The notes: generated from the sequence alone by a model not told the origin. Counted from the first letter of the stretch, positions 7,856 through 17,084 are shown. The stretch is 62,871 bases of DNA from Gemmatimonadota bacterium (GCA_028875335.1 JAPPEF010000194.1:1-62871); one strand, 5' to 3'. Translations and numbers: made by a program.

Positions 7856-8992
7856 CTATTCACCGTCTTCGCCTTCCCGATAGTTCAACTCTCTCTGGAT
7901 GCTCTCCAGTTGGGCTACAAGTTCCTGTTTCGATGGCAGATAGAGTTGGTATTTCGACGCGTAGATATTGGCTTCTTCCGGTAGCGTCAGCTCAACCACG
8001 GCATCGTTCTTGCGGCCACAGAGCACAATACCGATGGTCGGAAGTTCGTCGTCAGTCTTCACATAGCGGTCAAAGTAGTTGACGTACATCTGCATCTGAC
8101 CCAAGTCCTGATGGGTCAATTCGCCGCGTTTGAGGTCAATCAGAACATAGCAGCGCAGGAGCCGGTTGTAGAAAACGAGATCCACGCGGAAATGATTGTT
8201 GTCGAAAGTAAACCGCTTCTGCCGCGCCTCGAACAGAAATCCCTTACCCAACTCCAGCAAAAAGTGCTGAAGCCGGTCGATAATCGCCGTTTCCAACTCG
8301 CTTTCTGAGTAGCCGGGCTTTTCCTCCAACCCGAGAAACTCCAGCACCAGCGGATTCTTGATCAGATCCGATGCTTTTTCGACCACCTGACCCTCGCTGG
8401 CAAGCCGACGCACTTCCTCCTTGTCGCGGCTGAGTGCGAGCCGCTCGTACAGGGAGCTATTGATCTGCCGTTCCAACTCACGCACACTCCAGCCGTTACC
8501 CGCGGCCTCAAGCTCGTAGAAGCGGCGCTCCTCGGGATTGTCGATGGTCAGAAGGGTGACGTAATGGGACCAGCCGAGGGAGAACCGATCTTTGAGCAGG
8601 ACAATTGTGTTTTCCAAAGGAATCGATTCGTCCGATGCTGTCGGTCGAATTGCAGGAGTTCCGTCAACGGACGCCAAGGATGCCAATTGGTCCGACACTG
8701 TCGGACCAATTTCCTTCTGCTTCTGGTAGAAACGTCGGTAGAGCTTCAAACGGGTCACCGAACTGCCCTTTATCCCGATCCTTTGCAGACGACTGGCGAT
8801 CTTGGCCAAGAGTTGACTGCCGTATTCCGCCCTATCCGCGCCATGCTGTTCATACTCGACGATATACCTGCCGAACAGCCAATTCCGCGCCACAAGCGAG
8901 TGATCAATAGCTCGTGCCGCCGAGCGTTGTGTTTCCTCGTGGGTTCGCCGACACAACTCGACGAGATTATCGAAATCGAATACTTGACTCAT
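7856..8992 (-). CDS. DUF1016/YhcG-type PDDEXK nuclease-domain protein
   Basis: The 378-residue protein has the two-part layout of YhcG-like proteins. The N-terminal helical DUF1016_N domain (about 1-190) includes HSLVARNWLFGRYIVEYEQ and the segment SVRELERQINSSLYERL. The C-terminal PDDEXK-fold nuclease domain follows, with FRVDLVFYNR and VLIDLKRGELTHQD supplying the Asp and (D)xK active-site residues. The family is common in mobile and defence islands; its substrate is not established. The ATG overlaps the stop of the upstream fragment (8989-8992). Confidence 0.85.
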   Translation of the reverse strand: MSQVFDFDNLVELCRRTHEETQRSAARAIDHSLVARNWLFGRYIVEYEQHGADRAEYGSQLLAKIASRLQRIGIKGSSVTRLKLYRRFYQKQKEIGPTVSDQLASLASVDGTPAIRPTASDESIPLENTIVLLKDRFSLGWSHYVTLLTIDNPEERRFYELEAAGNGWSVRELERQINSSLYERLALSRDKEEVRRLASEGQVVEKASDLIKNPLVLEFLGLEEKPGYSESELETAIIDRLQHFLLELGKGFLFEARQKRFTFDNNHFRVDLVFYNRLLRCYVLIDLKRGELTHQDLGQMQMYVNYFDRYVKTDDELPTIGIVLCGRKNDAVVELTLPEEANIYASKYQLYLPSKQELVAQLESIQRELNYREGEDGE

Positions 8993-9246
8993 AGCAAAAT
9001 CCCTATCCGCTTCAGGTGTTCCTCGGCCTCGGTGCCGAACCTCGGCGCAACGTCAATCGTACAGGCAGGCGGTCCGTCCTCCCGCTCGACCATGAACCCC
9101 AACGCGCAAAGCCGCTCGTTCCACGCCTTATCGGTCACCGGCACCTCCTGGTCGCCGGCAGTAGTGGTAAGGTAATCCGCGAGCCGCGTCCGGCTCAGAT
9201 CGCACAGGCCGCTGCCGGAAACGGGCAATAGCTCCGTGCGTTTCAT
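8989..9246 (-). pseudogene. Central fragment of an AlbA/RecG-like ATP-binding protein
   Basis: The open frame from an ATG at 9246 encodes 85 residues with GLCDLSRTRLADYL, then EVPVTDKAWNERLCALGFMV and GPPACTI. This matches the stretch that in AlbA_2/RecG-like proteins precedes a 'CTIAGLVLFG' strand. After CTI the sequence departs from the family (DVAPRFG...), and neither the AlbA domain nor the winged helix is present. It could be expressed as a short protein, since it overlaps the next start by 4 bp, but it looks like a truncated gene. The matching C-terminus lies at 2022-2315. Confidence 0.5.
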
Positions 9247-9293
9247 CGCACCGCTCCGCAATCTACCCTCAGCCCCATCCGCCTACCCCGAAC

Positions 9294-10091
9294 TCACGCT
9301 TTTCTGGCGACCAGCTCGCCCCACGCTTCTGCGGCAAACGCCTCTGGCATCTCGCCCCACGTGAGGAATGATGACTTTAGTTGAGCCAAGACCCGTTTAT
9401 CCGTTAGTCCGTATTCCACAAGCTGATCCGAGAATTCAGAGTCGCCGCACAACTCCGCCAGAAAGTGCGCGTTTCTCCGCGTGGACTCCGCATCCGGCGT
9501 CCAACAGTCATACGACGCGGAAACCTTGACAATCTCGAATCCTGCCTTGCGGAATAGTCCTGGCTGGCGACGTCCACAGTACGGATCTCCGCCATTTCGT
9601 TTCATCAGTTCGATGAATAACTGCGAAAATTTCCCAAGCGGCTCAGGCGTAGGCTCAAGTAGGAATCCTCCGAAGTCGGCGTGTCTTGAGCCTACTAGCC
9701 CTCCCGATTTCAGTACTCGGCGAATCTCAGAGATAGCTTGCTCTGAGTCAGCGATGTGCTCTAGGACTCCGTGAACGAAGACGACATCGAATGACTCGTC
9801 ATCAGCAGTCAGGCTGCAAAGGTCGTCCGTTTTGAACTCGATTGTAGGGAATCCATCGGCGAGGCGCTGAGCAAGATCGATTTGACTCTGCTCTCTGTCC
9901 ACCCCTAAGACGCGCCCAGGTGCCACGATCTCCGCGAGTCCTTTGGTTATTGTCCCAGGTCCGCAGCCACCGTCCAAGAGAGCCATCCCAGGTACAAGGT
10001 ATTCCAGAAGAAACTGAGCGTGCGTGTCGGCTGTGCGCTCTTGGAAGAACCGAGCCGTGCGCTCACTGTAGCCAACAGAATACCGATTCAT
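9294..10091 (-). CDS. Class I SAM-dependent methyltransferase
   Basis: The 265-residue protein has the Rossmann methyltransferase motif I ALLDGGCGPGTITKGLAE (about 38-55), the acidic ribose-binding end of strand 2 (VLGVDREQ), motif II/post-I FKTDDLCSL and FDVVFVHGVLEHI. This is a UbiE/Methyltransf_11-like arrangement of normal length. The substrate cannot be deduced. It lies between the island edge and an amidohydrolase gene on the same strand (25-bp gap), so co-transcription with the amidohydrolase is possible. Confidence 0.85.
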   Translation of the reverse strand: MNRYSVGYSERTARFFQERTADTHAQFLLEYLVPGMALLDGGCGPGTITKGLAEIVAPGRVLGVDREQSQIDLAQRLADGFPTIEFKTDDLCSLTADDESFDVVFVHGVLEHIADSEQAISEIRRVLKSGGLVGSRHADFGGFLLEPTPEPLGKFSQLFIELMKRNGGDPYCGRRQPGLFRKAGFEIVKVSASYDCWTPDAESTRRNAHFLAELCGDSEFSDQLVEYGLTDKRVLAQLKSSFLTWGEMPEAFAAEAWGELVARKA

Positions 10092-10116
10092 CCGTTCAGC
10101 TTCCGTACGGAATAGG

Positions 10117-10995
10117 TTAGCGCCCCTTAAACCACAGCTTCATCGCTGTCCCACCCATAATCATCTCCTTCTCCGTTGCGGAGATATTCGGCAGATGGCA
10201 GTCGAGCAAATCCACCAGTTTCTGATACCCCGGCTCCACCACAATCCACGGCGAATCCGTACACCACATCATCCGATCCGCGCCGTACGCCCGATACACA
10301 TCCTCGACCATGGACTGCATATCCCCGTAAGGCCAAGGCACCTTGGAAAACGCGTATTCCCCCGAAATTTTGACATAGACATTGGGAAAGCGAGACAGCG
10401 CCATCACTTGCGGATAGTTGGCCGGCGGCAGCGGCTCGGCGTCAAAGCGGGGACGGCCCCACCGGTCTGGCTCGTTGGGCGTGGTTGGCATCACGCCTAA
10501 GTGGTCGAGGGAAATGTTCACGCCGGGAAAAGCCGCGGCCAGCAGTTCGATGCAGGGGAACTGAGCTCCGCCAGTGTAAATGTTGATGTTGAGCCCCAAC
10601 TCGTCCGCACACTCAAAGACCGCATAGGTCGCCAGGTCCTCGGCCCGCTGAGCGGCCGGGTCACCTAACGCCCCCAGCCGGATCCCCTCAATGCCAGTGG
10701 CGGCGACGAGCTCCCGCAGGCGAGCGGGCGGGTCCGAATCGTTCATGTCGATCAAGCCCGTCGCCGTGAAGCGGTCGGGCCACGTCTGTACGCAATGCGT
10801 GACATAGGCGTGCTGCTCGATTTGGGTGCCATTCATTTCGATCAGCACGGCGCGGTCGATGCCCGAAGCATCCATGTCGGCTATCAGCGCCTCAATCGGG
10901 CAGGCGCGGTCGGCCGGTGCGAGGCTGCTCAGTTGGCGGGGAAACCGCTCGCTCGGCAGGTCGAAGACGTGAACGTGCACATCGATTTTATCCAT
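10117..10995 (-). CDS. Amidohydrolase_2-family TIM-barrel hydrolase/decarboxylase
   Basis: The 292-residue protein opens with MDKIDVHVHVFDL, the metal-binding HxH motif of the amidohydrolase-2 family. It carries a later NISLDHLGVMP histidine segment and MMWCTDSPWIV, with the conserved Asp near the C-terminus. Family members hydrolyse or decarboxylate lactones and aromatic or dicarboxylic acids. The exact substrate is unknown. AAAGGA lies 7 nt upstream of the ATG. Confidence 0.8.
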   Translation of the reverse strand: MDKIDVHVHVFDLPSERFPRQLSSLAPADRACPIEALIADMDASGIDRAVLIEMNGTQIEQHAYVTHCVQTWPDRFTATGLIDMNDSDPPARLRELVAATGIEGIRLGALGDPAAQRAEDLATYAVFECADELGLNINIYTGGAQFPCIELLAAAFPGVNISLDHLGVMPTTPNEPDRWGRPRFDAEPLPPANYPQVMALSRFPNVYVKISGEYAFSKVPWPYGDMQSMVEDVYRAYGADRMMWCTDSPWIVVEPGYQKLVDLLDCHLPNISATEKEMIMGGTAMKLWFKGR

Positions 10996-11013
10996 CTGCG
11001 TCCTTTCTCTAAG

Positions 11014-11970
11014 CTAGGGATCGAGATTTAGGTTCCAGCGCAACTCGCCGGGCGAGGCCGCGTGTTGGTAAATCGGGTTCATCAGCTCGCTGCGGTAGCG
11101 CGCGAAGAGTATGGGATCGATAAAGCGCTCCGCCTGCGACCAGTCCCAGTCTATATAGGTAAATGCCTTGATGTTGGGATGGTGGCGCAAGAAACGGAGG
11201 AAGGGGATGAACCAATGGGGCCACGCCTGCTCGGCCTGGCCTAGATCAGTAGTAACCGGCGTGACCACGCCGACGAGCACGGGGTAGCCGCGCTCCTGCG
11301 CCGCCTCGACAAAGGCGCGGCTGCGGCGCAGATCTTGCGGCGCAGCCACGTCAATCGACCACCAATCGACGTACTCATCCCCCGGATAATACGCCAAGTA
11401 ATCGGGACCGCCGTCGTCCTTCTGCGTCCATACCAGTGCCACGTGGTCCAAGCCCCAGCGACCCCGCAGCGTTTGCGCTATGCGCCGCCAAGCCTCGGTG
11501 TAGCTGGTCGCGTCATAGGCGCGCCAAGAGCTTTTGAACGCATAGCCTAACCGCAGCAAAACCGGGCGCTCTAGCTGCTGCAAGCCCCAGCAGAGCCGCT
11601 CAATCGCCTCGTCGAGCTGACCATCGGCAATGGCCGCCTCATAGGGCTGGCCGGCGGAGTTGAAACCAAGGTCAATTTGGGGCAAGCCGTACCCTACGTG
11701 CTGGTCCAGATTCGCGAGCAACGCCAGATGCCAGTCGTAGGGCAGATCGTGTAGCTCGTAGTACACGGCGTAGAAAAGTGGGCGCGTGCGTTCTTCGTGG
11801 TCGAGCGGCCCGTAGCTGAGCGCAGCTCCGTGCAAGATGCGCTCGCCGAGCGGCTCTAGGCGATGGAGATGGTCGGTGCGCGCGGCAAAGTGGCCCAAGG
11901 GATCGGGCGCGAGCGAGGCCGCGTAGCAGCCTGCAAGAACGAGGGCGAAGAACAACAATAGAGAGCGCAT
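11014..11970 (-). CDS. Lipoprotein with GH26-like TIM-barrel domain
   Basis: From the ATG at 11970 the 318-residue product starts MRSLLLFFALVLAGCYAA, a lipoprotein signal with lipobox LAGC. The body contains SSWRAYDATSYTEAWRRIAQ, ALVWTQKDDGG and YYPGDEYVDWWSIDVAAP. This pattern is seen in glycoside hydrolase family 26-like and related putative mannanase/endoglucanase proteins. A catalytic glutamate pair cannot be assigned with certainty. An upstream in-frame ATG (12030) would hide the signal peptide and is rejected. The likely role is periplasmic or surface polysaccharide handling. Confidence 0.65.
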   Translation of the reverse strand: MRSLLLFFALVLAGCYAASLAPDPLGHFAARTDHLHRLEPLGERILHGAALSYGPLDHEERTRPLFYAVYYELHDLPYDWHLALLANLDQHVGYGLPQIDLGFNSAGQPYEAAIADGQLDEAIERLCWGLQQLERPVLLRLGYAFKSSWRAYDATSYTEAWRRIAQTLRGRWGLDHVALVWTQKDDGGPDYLAYYPGDEYVDWWSIDVAAPQDLRRSRAFVEAAQERGYPVLVGVVTPVTTDLGQAEQAWPHWFIPFLRFLRHHPNIKAFTYIDWDWSQAERFIDPILFARYRSELMNPIYQHAASPGELRWNLNLDP

Positions 11971-12057
11971 GGCAGCCAACCTGTGAAGCGGGGAGTGATA
12001 TTGCACAATATCGGCATTTTGAGTTGGCACTCAAAACCGCTCGCCGTTCGGCTGAGC

Positions 12058-12969
12058 TCACGTCGAAGCCGCAGCGTGGAGCACGCCGAGCGCATCGCAG
12101 GTGACGTGGAGGTTGGGCCGGCTGCGGTTGGGGCGGCCCCAATCGACGAGCGAATCGTCGCCCTTGCCGACGCGCCCGACTCGGTAGTGTTTGCGCTCGG
12201 CCGGGAACGTGCCGTCGGCGAGTTGCTTCGACTTGAGTAGATCGAGCGCAGCTCGGCAGCGCGCATCGGCTAGATGGCCAGCTTCGACCATGACCTTGAG
12301 GGCAAAGAGAAAGTCGCAGTGCTCGTAGCAGGGATAGTGCAACGAGGCACTGTCCGTGCTCAAGGGCTGGCCATTGGGCTTTTGGTAGAGGTGGTGGGCG
12401 AGCAAGTGCTCGGCGAGGCGATCGGCGGCATCGCCAGAGGCTTGGTCGGCGCGGAGGCGGGCGTGCAGGGCGAGGCCGCGCAGGGCGGTGAGCGCCTCGC
12501 CGAAGGCCGCGGGACTGCGGCCCAACGCCTTGGGCAAGCTGCCCGCTAGGCGCAGGGCCAAGGCGTCGGCGCGGCCATCGTCGATCTCGAGGAACAGCAA
12601 GTAGTACAGCGCATTGCCCTCGATTGCGCCGCAGACAGGCTCGGGGCGATCAGAAGCAAAAAGCCACTCACAAACTTGGTCGCGCAAGCCCCAGAGGCTC
12701 TGGTCACCGGGCGCGGAGCCTAGGTCGGCCAGCATGTAGAGCACCCAATGGGCACCGCGCCAGCGGTGAATCGGCGGGAGGGAAATGCGGCCTGCAGCAT
12801 CCAACTCGGCCAACAGAGTGCGGACCAAGACCGATTCGCGGATCTCGGCGCGGAGAATGCGAATTTCGCGCTCGCTGGGCGGGCGGGCCGAGACATTGAG
12901 GCGGATCTTGTAGCGCACGAACGGCTCGTCCATTGTGGAGAGGACGCGGGCGATATGGGCAGTGGACAT
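12058..12969 (-). CDS. Hypothetical protein, possible alpha/alpha-toroid (prenyltransferase-like) fold
   Basis: This 303-residue protein has no signal peptide. It is rich in helical pairs with repeating motifs such as HWVLYMLADLG, YLLFLEIDDGRAD and LHYPCYEHCDFLFALKVM, and ends ADGTFPAERKHYRVG...CDALGVLHAAA. The 'DGTF/DGSW' turns and toroid-like pairing resemble prenyltransferase/squalene-cyclase-like domain proteins, but no catalytic DxDD motif is seen. It lies 87 bp upstream of the lipoprotein gene on the same strand and diverges from the dehydrogenase at 13083. Function unknown. Confidence 0.55.
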   Translation of the reverse strand: MSTAHIARVLSTMDEPFVRYKIRLNVSARPPSEREIRILRAEIRESVLVRTLLAELDAAGRISLPPIHRWRGAHWVLYMLADLGSAPGDQSLWGLRDQVCEWLFASDRPEPVCGAIEGNALYYLLFLEIDDGRADALALRLAGSLPKALGRSPAAFGEALTALRGLALHARLRADQASGDAADRLAEHLLAHHLYQKPNGQPLSTDSASLHYPCYEHCDFLFALKVMVEAGHLADARCRAALDLLKSKQLADGTFPAERKHYRVGRVGKGDDSLVDWGRPNRSRPNLHVTCDALGVLHAAAST

Positions 12970-13082
12970 AGGTTTTGTACTCGGAAAGATGCGTTGGCGG
13001 GGAAAAAAGGGCTTGTATATTGTTGTGCAATCACAATAACAGACGCAATAGTTTGCTTTGCCTACGACGGGAAAGAGAGCAA

Positions 13083-14138
13083 ATGCCTAAATCCAATCGA
13101 GGCTGGTCCATGGGCCGCCAGTGCAAACCGGCTGCTGAATACGACATGCGCGTCGCCCGCGGCCTGTTGCAACGAGAAAGCACCCATTGGCCAGCGTATG
13201 CGATTGTCACCACGCCCAGCGCGTACGCAGCCGCCCAGGAATACCTCGTGCGCGAGCCAGCGGGCGTGGTCTTTGCCGAGTGGCTGGACTCGGCGCATCA
13301 GCAAGACCTCAGCGACCGATTGCCAGCCGGGATCGAGTTGGTCATCGGCTTGGGCGGCGGCAAGGCCCTAGACGCTTCTAAGTTCGTGGCCTTGGACAAG
13401 GACGCCGAGCTAATCTTGGTGCCGACGATCCTCTCTTCTGGGGCAATCATCCACAGCCATGTGGCGCGGTGGGACGGCTATCAGACCGTGGGCGATTTGG
13501 ACGACTGGCCGTGGGTAGATTGCCAATACGTGCTCGTGGATGTCGATGTGGTTCTCAAGGCACCGGATTACTTGCACACCGCCGGACTGGGCGACATCCT
13601 CTGCGGCCATGCCGGGTTGGAGGAGTGGCGGCGGCGGGCGGCGTTGGGACAAGGGGCGGCGTTCGACCCAGCGCTGGCGGCACAGCAGGTGGCCCATCAC
13701 GAGTCGATCGCCAGTTCTTTTGCCGCAACACTCGATGCCAACGGGCGGATGACAGAGGCAAGCGCGGCCAACATCGCGCAGCGGATTAAGGAGCGCGATA
13801 GCCAGCAGCTAAAGGCCCCCACGGAAAGCGGCGATCATCCGTTTTGGATCGCGCTGGAGACGGCCAACCAACGGACTTGGATCCACGGCGAACTCGTGGC
13901 CTTGGGGGCGATGATCATCACGTGGTGCTACGCGGGGGATATGGCGGGGTTGGCAAAGCGGCTGGACCGCTGTCGGGTGCGCTGGCGGCCCAGGCAAATG
14001 GGGCTAGAGCGCACGGCACTGCAAAAAGGGCTGGCGTTTACACCGCGCTACATGGCGGAAAAAGGCGTCAACTCGGTGCTGCGAGAGCCGATTGAAGGAG
14101 GGCGCTTCGACGCGCTGTGGAGCTTTCTAGAAGAATAG
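13083..14138 (+). CDS. Iron-containing alcohol dehydrogenase family, sn-glycerol-1-phosphate dehydrogenase-like
   Basis: From the ATG at 13083 (GGAAAGAGAG just upstream) the product has 351 residues. IGLGGGKALDASKFVA is the NAD(P)-binding GGG motif. ILVPTILSSGA, HTAGLGDILCGHAG (metal Asp) and TWIHGELVALGAMI (metal His) follow the order of Fe-ADH/dehydroquinate-synthase-fold enzymes, closest to glycerol-1-phosphate or glycerol dehydrogenases. Such enzymes reduce dihydroxyacetone (phosphate) with NAD(P)H. Substrate choice between the two is not resolvable here. An upstream ATG at 12975 lacks a ribosome site. Confidence 0.75.
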   Translation: MPKSNRGWSMGRQCKPAAEYDMRVARGLLQRESTHWPAYAIVTTPSAYAAAQEYLVREPAGVVFAEWLDSAHQQDLSDRLPAGIELVIGLGGGKALDASKFVALDKDAELILVPTILSSGAIIHSHVARWDGYQTVGDLDDWPWVDCQYVLVDVDVVLKAPDYLHTAGLGDILCGHAGLEEWRRRAALGQGAAFDPALAAQQVAHHESIASSFAATLDANGRMTEASAANIAQRIKERDSQQLKAPTESGDHPFWIALETANQRTWIHGELVALGAMIITWCYAGDMAGLAKRLDRCRVRWRPRQMGLERTALQKGLAFTPRYMAEKGVNSVLREPIEGGRFDALWSFLEE

Positions 14139-14146
14139 GGTATCGG

Positions 14147-14217
14147 GCGCCCACAAGGGACGCCCCTACGGGTATTTACGAAATGGATTGTAGGGGCCGC
14201 CCTTGTGGCGGCCCTTC
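14147..14217. repeat. Inverted pair of GTAGGGGC-type (REP-like) repeats
   Basis: Bases 14147-14171 and 14191-14217 are near-perfect inverted copies of a 25-bp GC-rich unit that begins GTAGGGGC on its own strand. The same GTAGGGG / CCCCTAC hairpin ends recur at 14349-14377, 17763-17795, 26585-26644 and 62626-62680. They sit in the gap between convergent genes, a common place for REP elements or bidirectional terminators. Confidence 0.7.
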
Positions 14218-14252
14218 GCAGATTCCTCACCCCAGCCAGTACAAGATAATTA

Positions 14253-14395
14253 CTGATGTTACGCAGTACGTGGCCGGTGGTTGGTTTTCGGTCCGATTCT
14301 CTTTGGGATCGCGGGCAGGACGCCCTTGATTCGACGAGGCCGATGGCCGTAGGGGGCGGTTTGAAACCGCCCCCTACCCGGGTGCGTAACATCAG
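14253..14395. mobile_element. 143-bp MITE-like element with 13-bp terminal inverted repeats
   Basis: CTGATGTTACGCA (14253-14265) and its exact reverse complement (14383-14395) bound a non-coding 143-bp segment. Inside is a strong hairpin at 14349-14377 (GTAGGGGGCGG / CCGCCCCCTAC). One end with its hairpin is repeated at 17749-17795 in opposite orientation, and a decayed end is present near 19908-19920. No target duplication is visible. It lies between the convergent dehydrogenase and DUF5916 genes. Confidence 0.65.
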
Positions 14396-14409
14396 GCGCA
14401 ATCTCTGCC

Positions 14410-16887
14410 CTAGATATTCAACCAATAGTTGAGCTTCACCAAAAAGACGTTGGTCCCCTCGTCCACAAAGCTGCGCCGCAGGTTGTACCCGGGGCGAAAC
14501 GCGCCCCAGTCGGAGTCGTCGTGGCGGAACTGCGACCAGACGACGAAAAGGGTGCTGCCCGGCTTGTACTCCCAGCGCAGGACGGCGTTGCTGTGCAGCG
14601 AGCGGTTGCGAAAATCAGGGCTTTCCTCTGGGCCGGGATGCGCGACAAACGAGTAGGAGCGCGGCTGGGCCAGCTCCTTGAAGTTGGCGTACTGACCCGC
14701 ACTAATAAAAGGCTGGACATAGAGTTCCAAGCTCAAGTCGCGGCTGAAGAGAATGTTGGCCCGCGTCGTCAGGTCGAGGGTTTGGCTGTCTAACTCCCCA
14801 TACACGAATTGATCGTCTTCTCCGTCGGCGTTCGCATCGAAGTTTTCGACCCATTGGGCATCGTTAAAACCCCAACTATAGCGCGGCCGCAGACTGATCT
14901 CGAACCGCGAAGTCGGCCGGATGCGGATGCTGCCGGAGACCTCGCTGCGGGTGCTGCCAGCCGAGTTGCCGTCCCACTCGTACTCGACCCAGCCGCTGAC
15001 CATAAAGCGGTCGTCGCTTTCCAGTTCAATCTCAAAGCCGTCACTTGCCGGCCTCGCGATTAGGGGGCCGCCGCGGGTATCGAGATCGTCGAAGGACCGC
15101 CACATGTGGTAGTAGTCGAAGTGGATCCACCAGTAGTTTTTGAACTGGTGGTGGGTGTTGAAGTCAAAGCCGTTTTGCAAGTTGGTGCGATCGAAGTTCC
15201 ACGTGCCCCAGCGGTTGAAGTTGTAGAAACTGCGGCGAAAGATGGCCCAGTCCTCTTCCTTGCGTAGCTGGACCCAGAGCCAGGGGTTGTAGAAATCGCT
15301 GCGCCATTGGAAGCCCAAATCGTCGATCTCGAAATGCCGCGAATAGGCCTCCCACCAAAGCTCGCCGCGCAACCAGCCGCTGTTCTTGCTCAAAACCGCC
15401 ATATTGCCCAAACCGCTGCGACGCTGAGCATCCACTGTGGCGCGGCTGCCGGCGAACTGGCCCCAGAAGGTGTACCCGTTGTCGCGCCACTTGAGGGTCC
15501 AATCCACGCCGCCGGTATAGGCATCGCGCGCACGGTCGCGCTGCACGGCCGTGCCCAAGAGGCCGACGTGCGAGTTGCCAGCAAATAGATCCTGCTTGAC
15601 GCGGCCGACGAGAAAGTGGGTACGCGGCTCGACGAGAAAGTCGCTGCGCTCTTGGTACTCTTCGCCGGACACCTCGCGCACCATGGTCGTCTCAACGCGC
15701 GCGTACTCTTTGGCGGTAAGCGCCGTCAGCAGGCCAAAAGTGGTCTTGGACGCGGTCTTGCCCGTCAGCTTAGCCGCGCCCAGAATGGTGGTGGACTCGC
15801 TCTCGTTGAGGGCGTCGTAGCCGTCGGGCAACGAGTGATAACTCGGCTGGCGGCCAATGCGCCGCGAGTAGAACAGGTCAATTGGAGTCTCGAACGCCTC
15901 GCCGTCCTCCACGAAGAAGGGGCGGCGCTCATCCTGGAAGGTCTCAAAGACCGAGAGATTGAGTTCGGCCGGGTCGGCTTCCACTTGGCCGAAATCCGGG
16001 TTGATCGTGGCGTTGAGCGAGATATTCGACGACAGCCCATAGCGCAAGTCCGCGCCAGCGCTGCCGAATAATTCGCGCGTATCCGCCACAGTGGAGCGGC
16101 CCACCGAGTAGGGCAAAAGTTTTAGCGCGCGCTTAGATTCGATGTCCGCCAAGCCCTCTAGGTGGGCAAAGCGCGAGACCGAGCCGCTCTCCTTGCGCGG
16201 AACCATGACCCAGAAGGCCTGTTCCTTCTTGCGGCTGATGTAGCGGGCGATGTTGATACCCCAGTCCCCGCCGCTGCTAAAGCGGAGGTTGTGGAACGGG
16301 ATGGCAAACTCTACGCTCCATCCCTCTGCGCCGATGACGTGCGCGGATTCCCACACGCCGTTCCAAGTGTCGTTGTCCCAACCGTAGTCCTTGATTACAG
16401 CGTCGTAGATCGACCCGCCGGCATACACCGCAAAGGCATAGCCCGTCTGGTGGTCGTGATGCGTGTCTAAGCTAACTTGAATCCAATCGGCTTCGGTCCA
16501 CTGGTCGCGGCGCACCAAGCGCGAGACGATCTGCTCGGGTGCCGAATCATAGGCCATGATCCCCACGTAGAGCGCCTCGTCGTCGTACGCCAACTGTACG
16601 GTGGTCTTTTCGCTCGCCGGCTGGCCTTCCTCTGGCTCGCGCTGGACAAAACCCGTAAAAATCGGGGCCTGCTGCCACACCGAGTCGTCGAGTACGCCGT
16701 CGATCTGCGGGCGGGCACCTTCTATACGCACGGCGTCGAGCGCGCGGTCGGGCGCTTGGTGAGCGTATAGGACGCGGGGTCCGATGACTGCACAGGCCAC
16801 CGATCCCAAACAATACAGCCAATTGAACAGCCGAGAGCACACGTTTGCCTTGCGGTTTTGCATGTTGTTTGTCTTGTGGTTCTGCAT
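14410..16887 (-). CDS. DUF5916 outer-membrane protein with N-terminal carbohydrate-binding-9-like domain
   Basis: The 825-residue protein has a hydrophobic export segment near 18-40. A CBM9-like domain follows (ARPQIDGVLDDSVWQQAP, LAYDDEALYVGIMAYDS), then the DUF5916 barrel-like region with many alternating aromatic strands. INPDFGQVEADPAELNLS and RRPFFVEDGEAFE are signature segments of DUF5916. The C-terminus ends in strand-like aromatic repeats, consistent with a beta-barrel. Family members are outer-membrane proteins of unknown transport or binding function. A small membrane-protein gene lies 104 bp upstream. Confidence 0.85.
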   Translation of the reverse strand: MQNHKTNNMQNRKANVCSRLFNWLYCLGSVACAVIGPRVLYAHQAPDRALDAVRIEGARPQIDGVLDDSVWQQAPIFTGFVQREPEEGQPASEKTTVQLAYDDEALYVGIMAYDSAPEQIVSRLVRRDQWTEADWIQVSLDTHHDHQTGYAFAVYAGGSIYDAVIKDYGWDNDTWNGVWESAHVIGAEGWSVEFAIPFHNLRFSSGGDWGINIARYISRKKEQAFWVMVPRKESGSVSRFAHLEGLADIESKRALKLLPYSVGRSTVADTRELFGSAGADLRYGLSSNISLNATINPDFGQVEADPAELNLSVFETFQDERRPFFVEDGEAFETPIDLFYSRRIGRQPSYHSLPDGYDALNESESTTILGAAKLTGKTASKTTFGLLTALTAKEYARVETTMVREVSGEEYQERSDFLVEPRTHFLVGRVKQDLFAGNSHVGLLGTAVQRDRARDAYTGGVDWTLKWRDNGYTFWGQFAGSRATVDAQRRSGLGNMAVLSKNSGWLRGELWWEAYSRHFEIDDLGFQWRSDFYNPWLWVQLRKEEDWAIFRRSFYNFNRWGTWNFDRTNLQNGFDFNTHHQFKNYWWIHFDYYHMWRSFDDLDTRGGPLIARPASDGFEIELESDDRFMVSGWVEYEWDGNSAGSTRSEVSGSIRIRPTSRFEISLRPRYSWGFNDAQWVENFDANADGEDDQFVYGELDSQTLDLTTRANILFSRDLSLELYVQPFISAGQYANFKELAQPRSYSFVAHPGPEESPDFRNRSLHSNAVLRWEYKPGSTLFVVWSQFRHDDSDWGAFRPGYNLRRSFVDEGTNVFLVKLNYWLNI

Positions 16888-16925
16888 GTTGTTCTCTGTG
16901 TCCTAAAGTCGAGGGGGTTGATATT

Positions 16926-16957
16926 CCTGGGGCAGCGGTTGCCGCCGCTGCCCCAGG
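16926..16957 (-). terminator. Strong 13-bp hairpin between a small membrane-protein gene and the DUF5916 gene
   Basis: CCTGGGGCAGCGG (16926-16938) pairs perfectly with 16945-16957 over a 6-nt loop. There is no T-run on either side, so it is not a classical intrinsic terminator. It may be an mRNA-stabilising or processing hairpin, or a weak terminator between the 30-residue gene (stop at 16992) and the DUF5916 gene. Confidence 0.45.
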
Positions 16958-16991
16958 CCGTTTCGCAATGCCGCTGCGCGTCAAATAGCCA

Positions 16992-17084
16992 TTAGCTTAG
17001 GAAGCGCAGGAGCGGTATCATCGCGAATACAAATAGGCTGATTAGTACGTACATCAGTCCTTGGTTGATGATCTCGCGTCGCAT
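16992..17084 (-). CDS. Small single-pass membrane protein (30 residues)
   Basis: An ATG at 17084, preceded by AAGGAG 9 nt upstream, encodes a 30-residue peptide whose middle (LMYVLISLFVFAMIPLLRFL) is one hydrophobic helix. It has a short basic N-terminus (MRREI). A longer in-frame start at 17309 would give 105 residues; its extra 75 residues are Arg/Ala-rich without recognisable features and lack a ribosome site, so the short form is preferred. Function unknown. Similar tiny membrane proteins occur at 21461 and 22329. Confidence 0.55.
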   Translation of the reverse strand: MRREIINQGLMYVLISLFVFAMIPLLRFLS

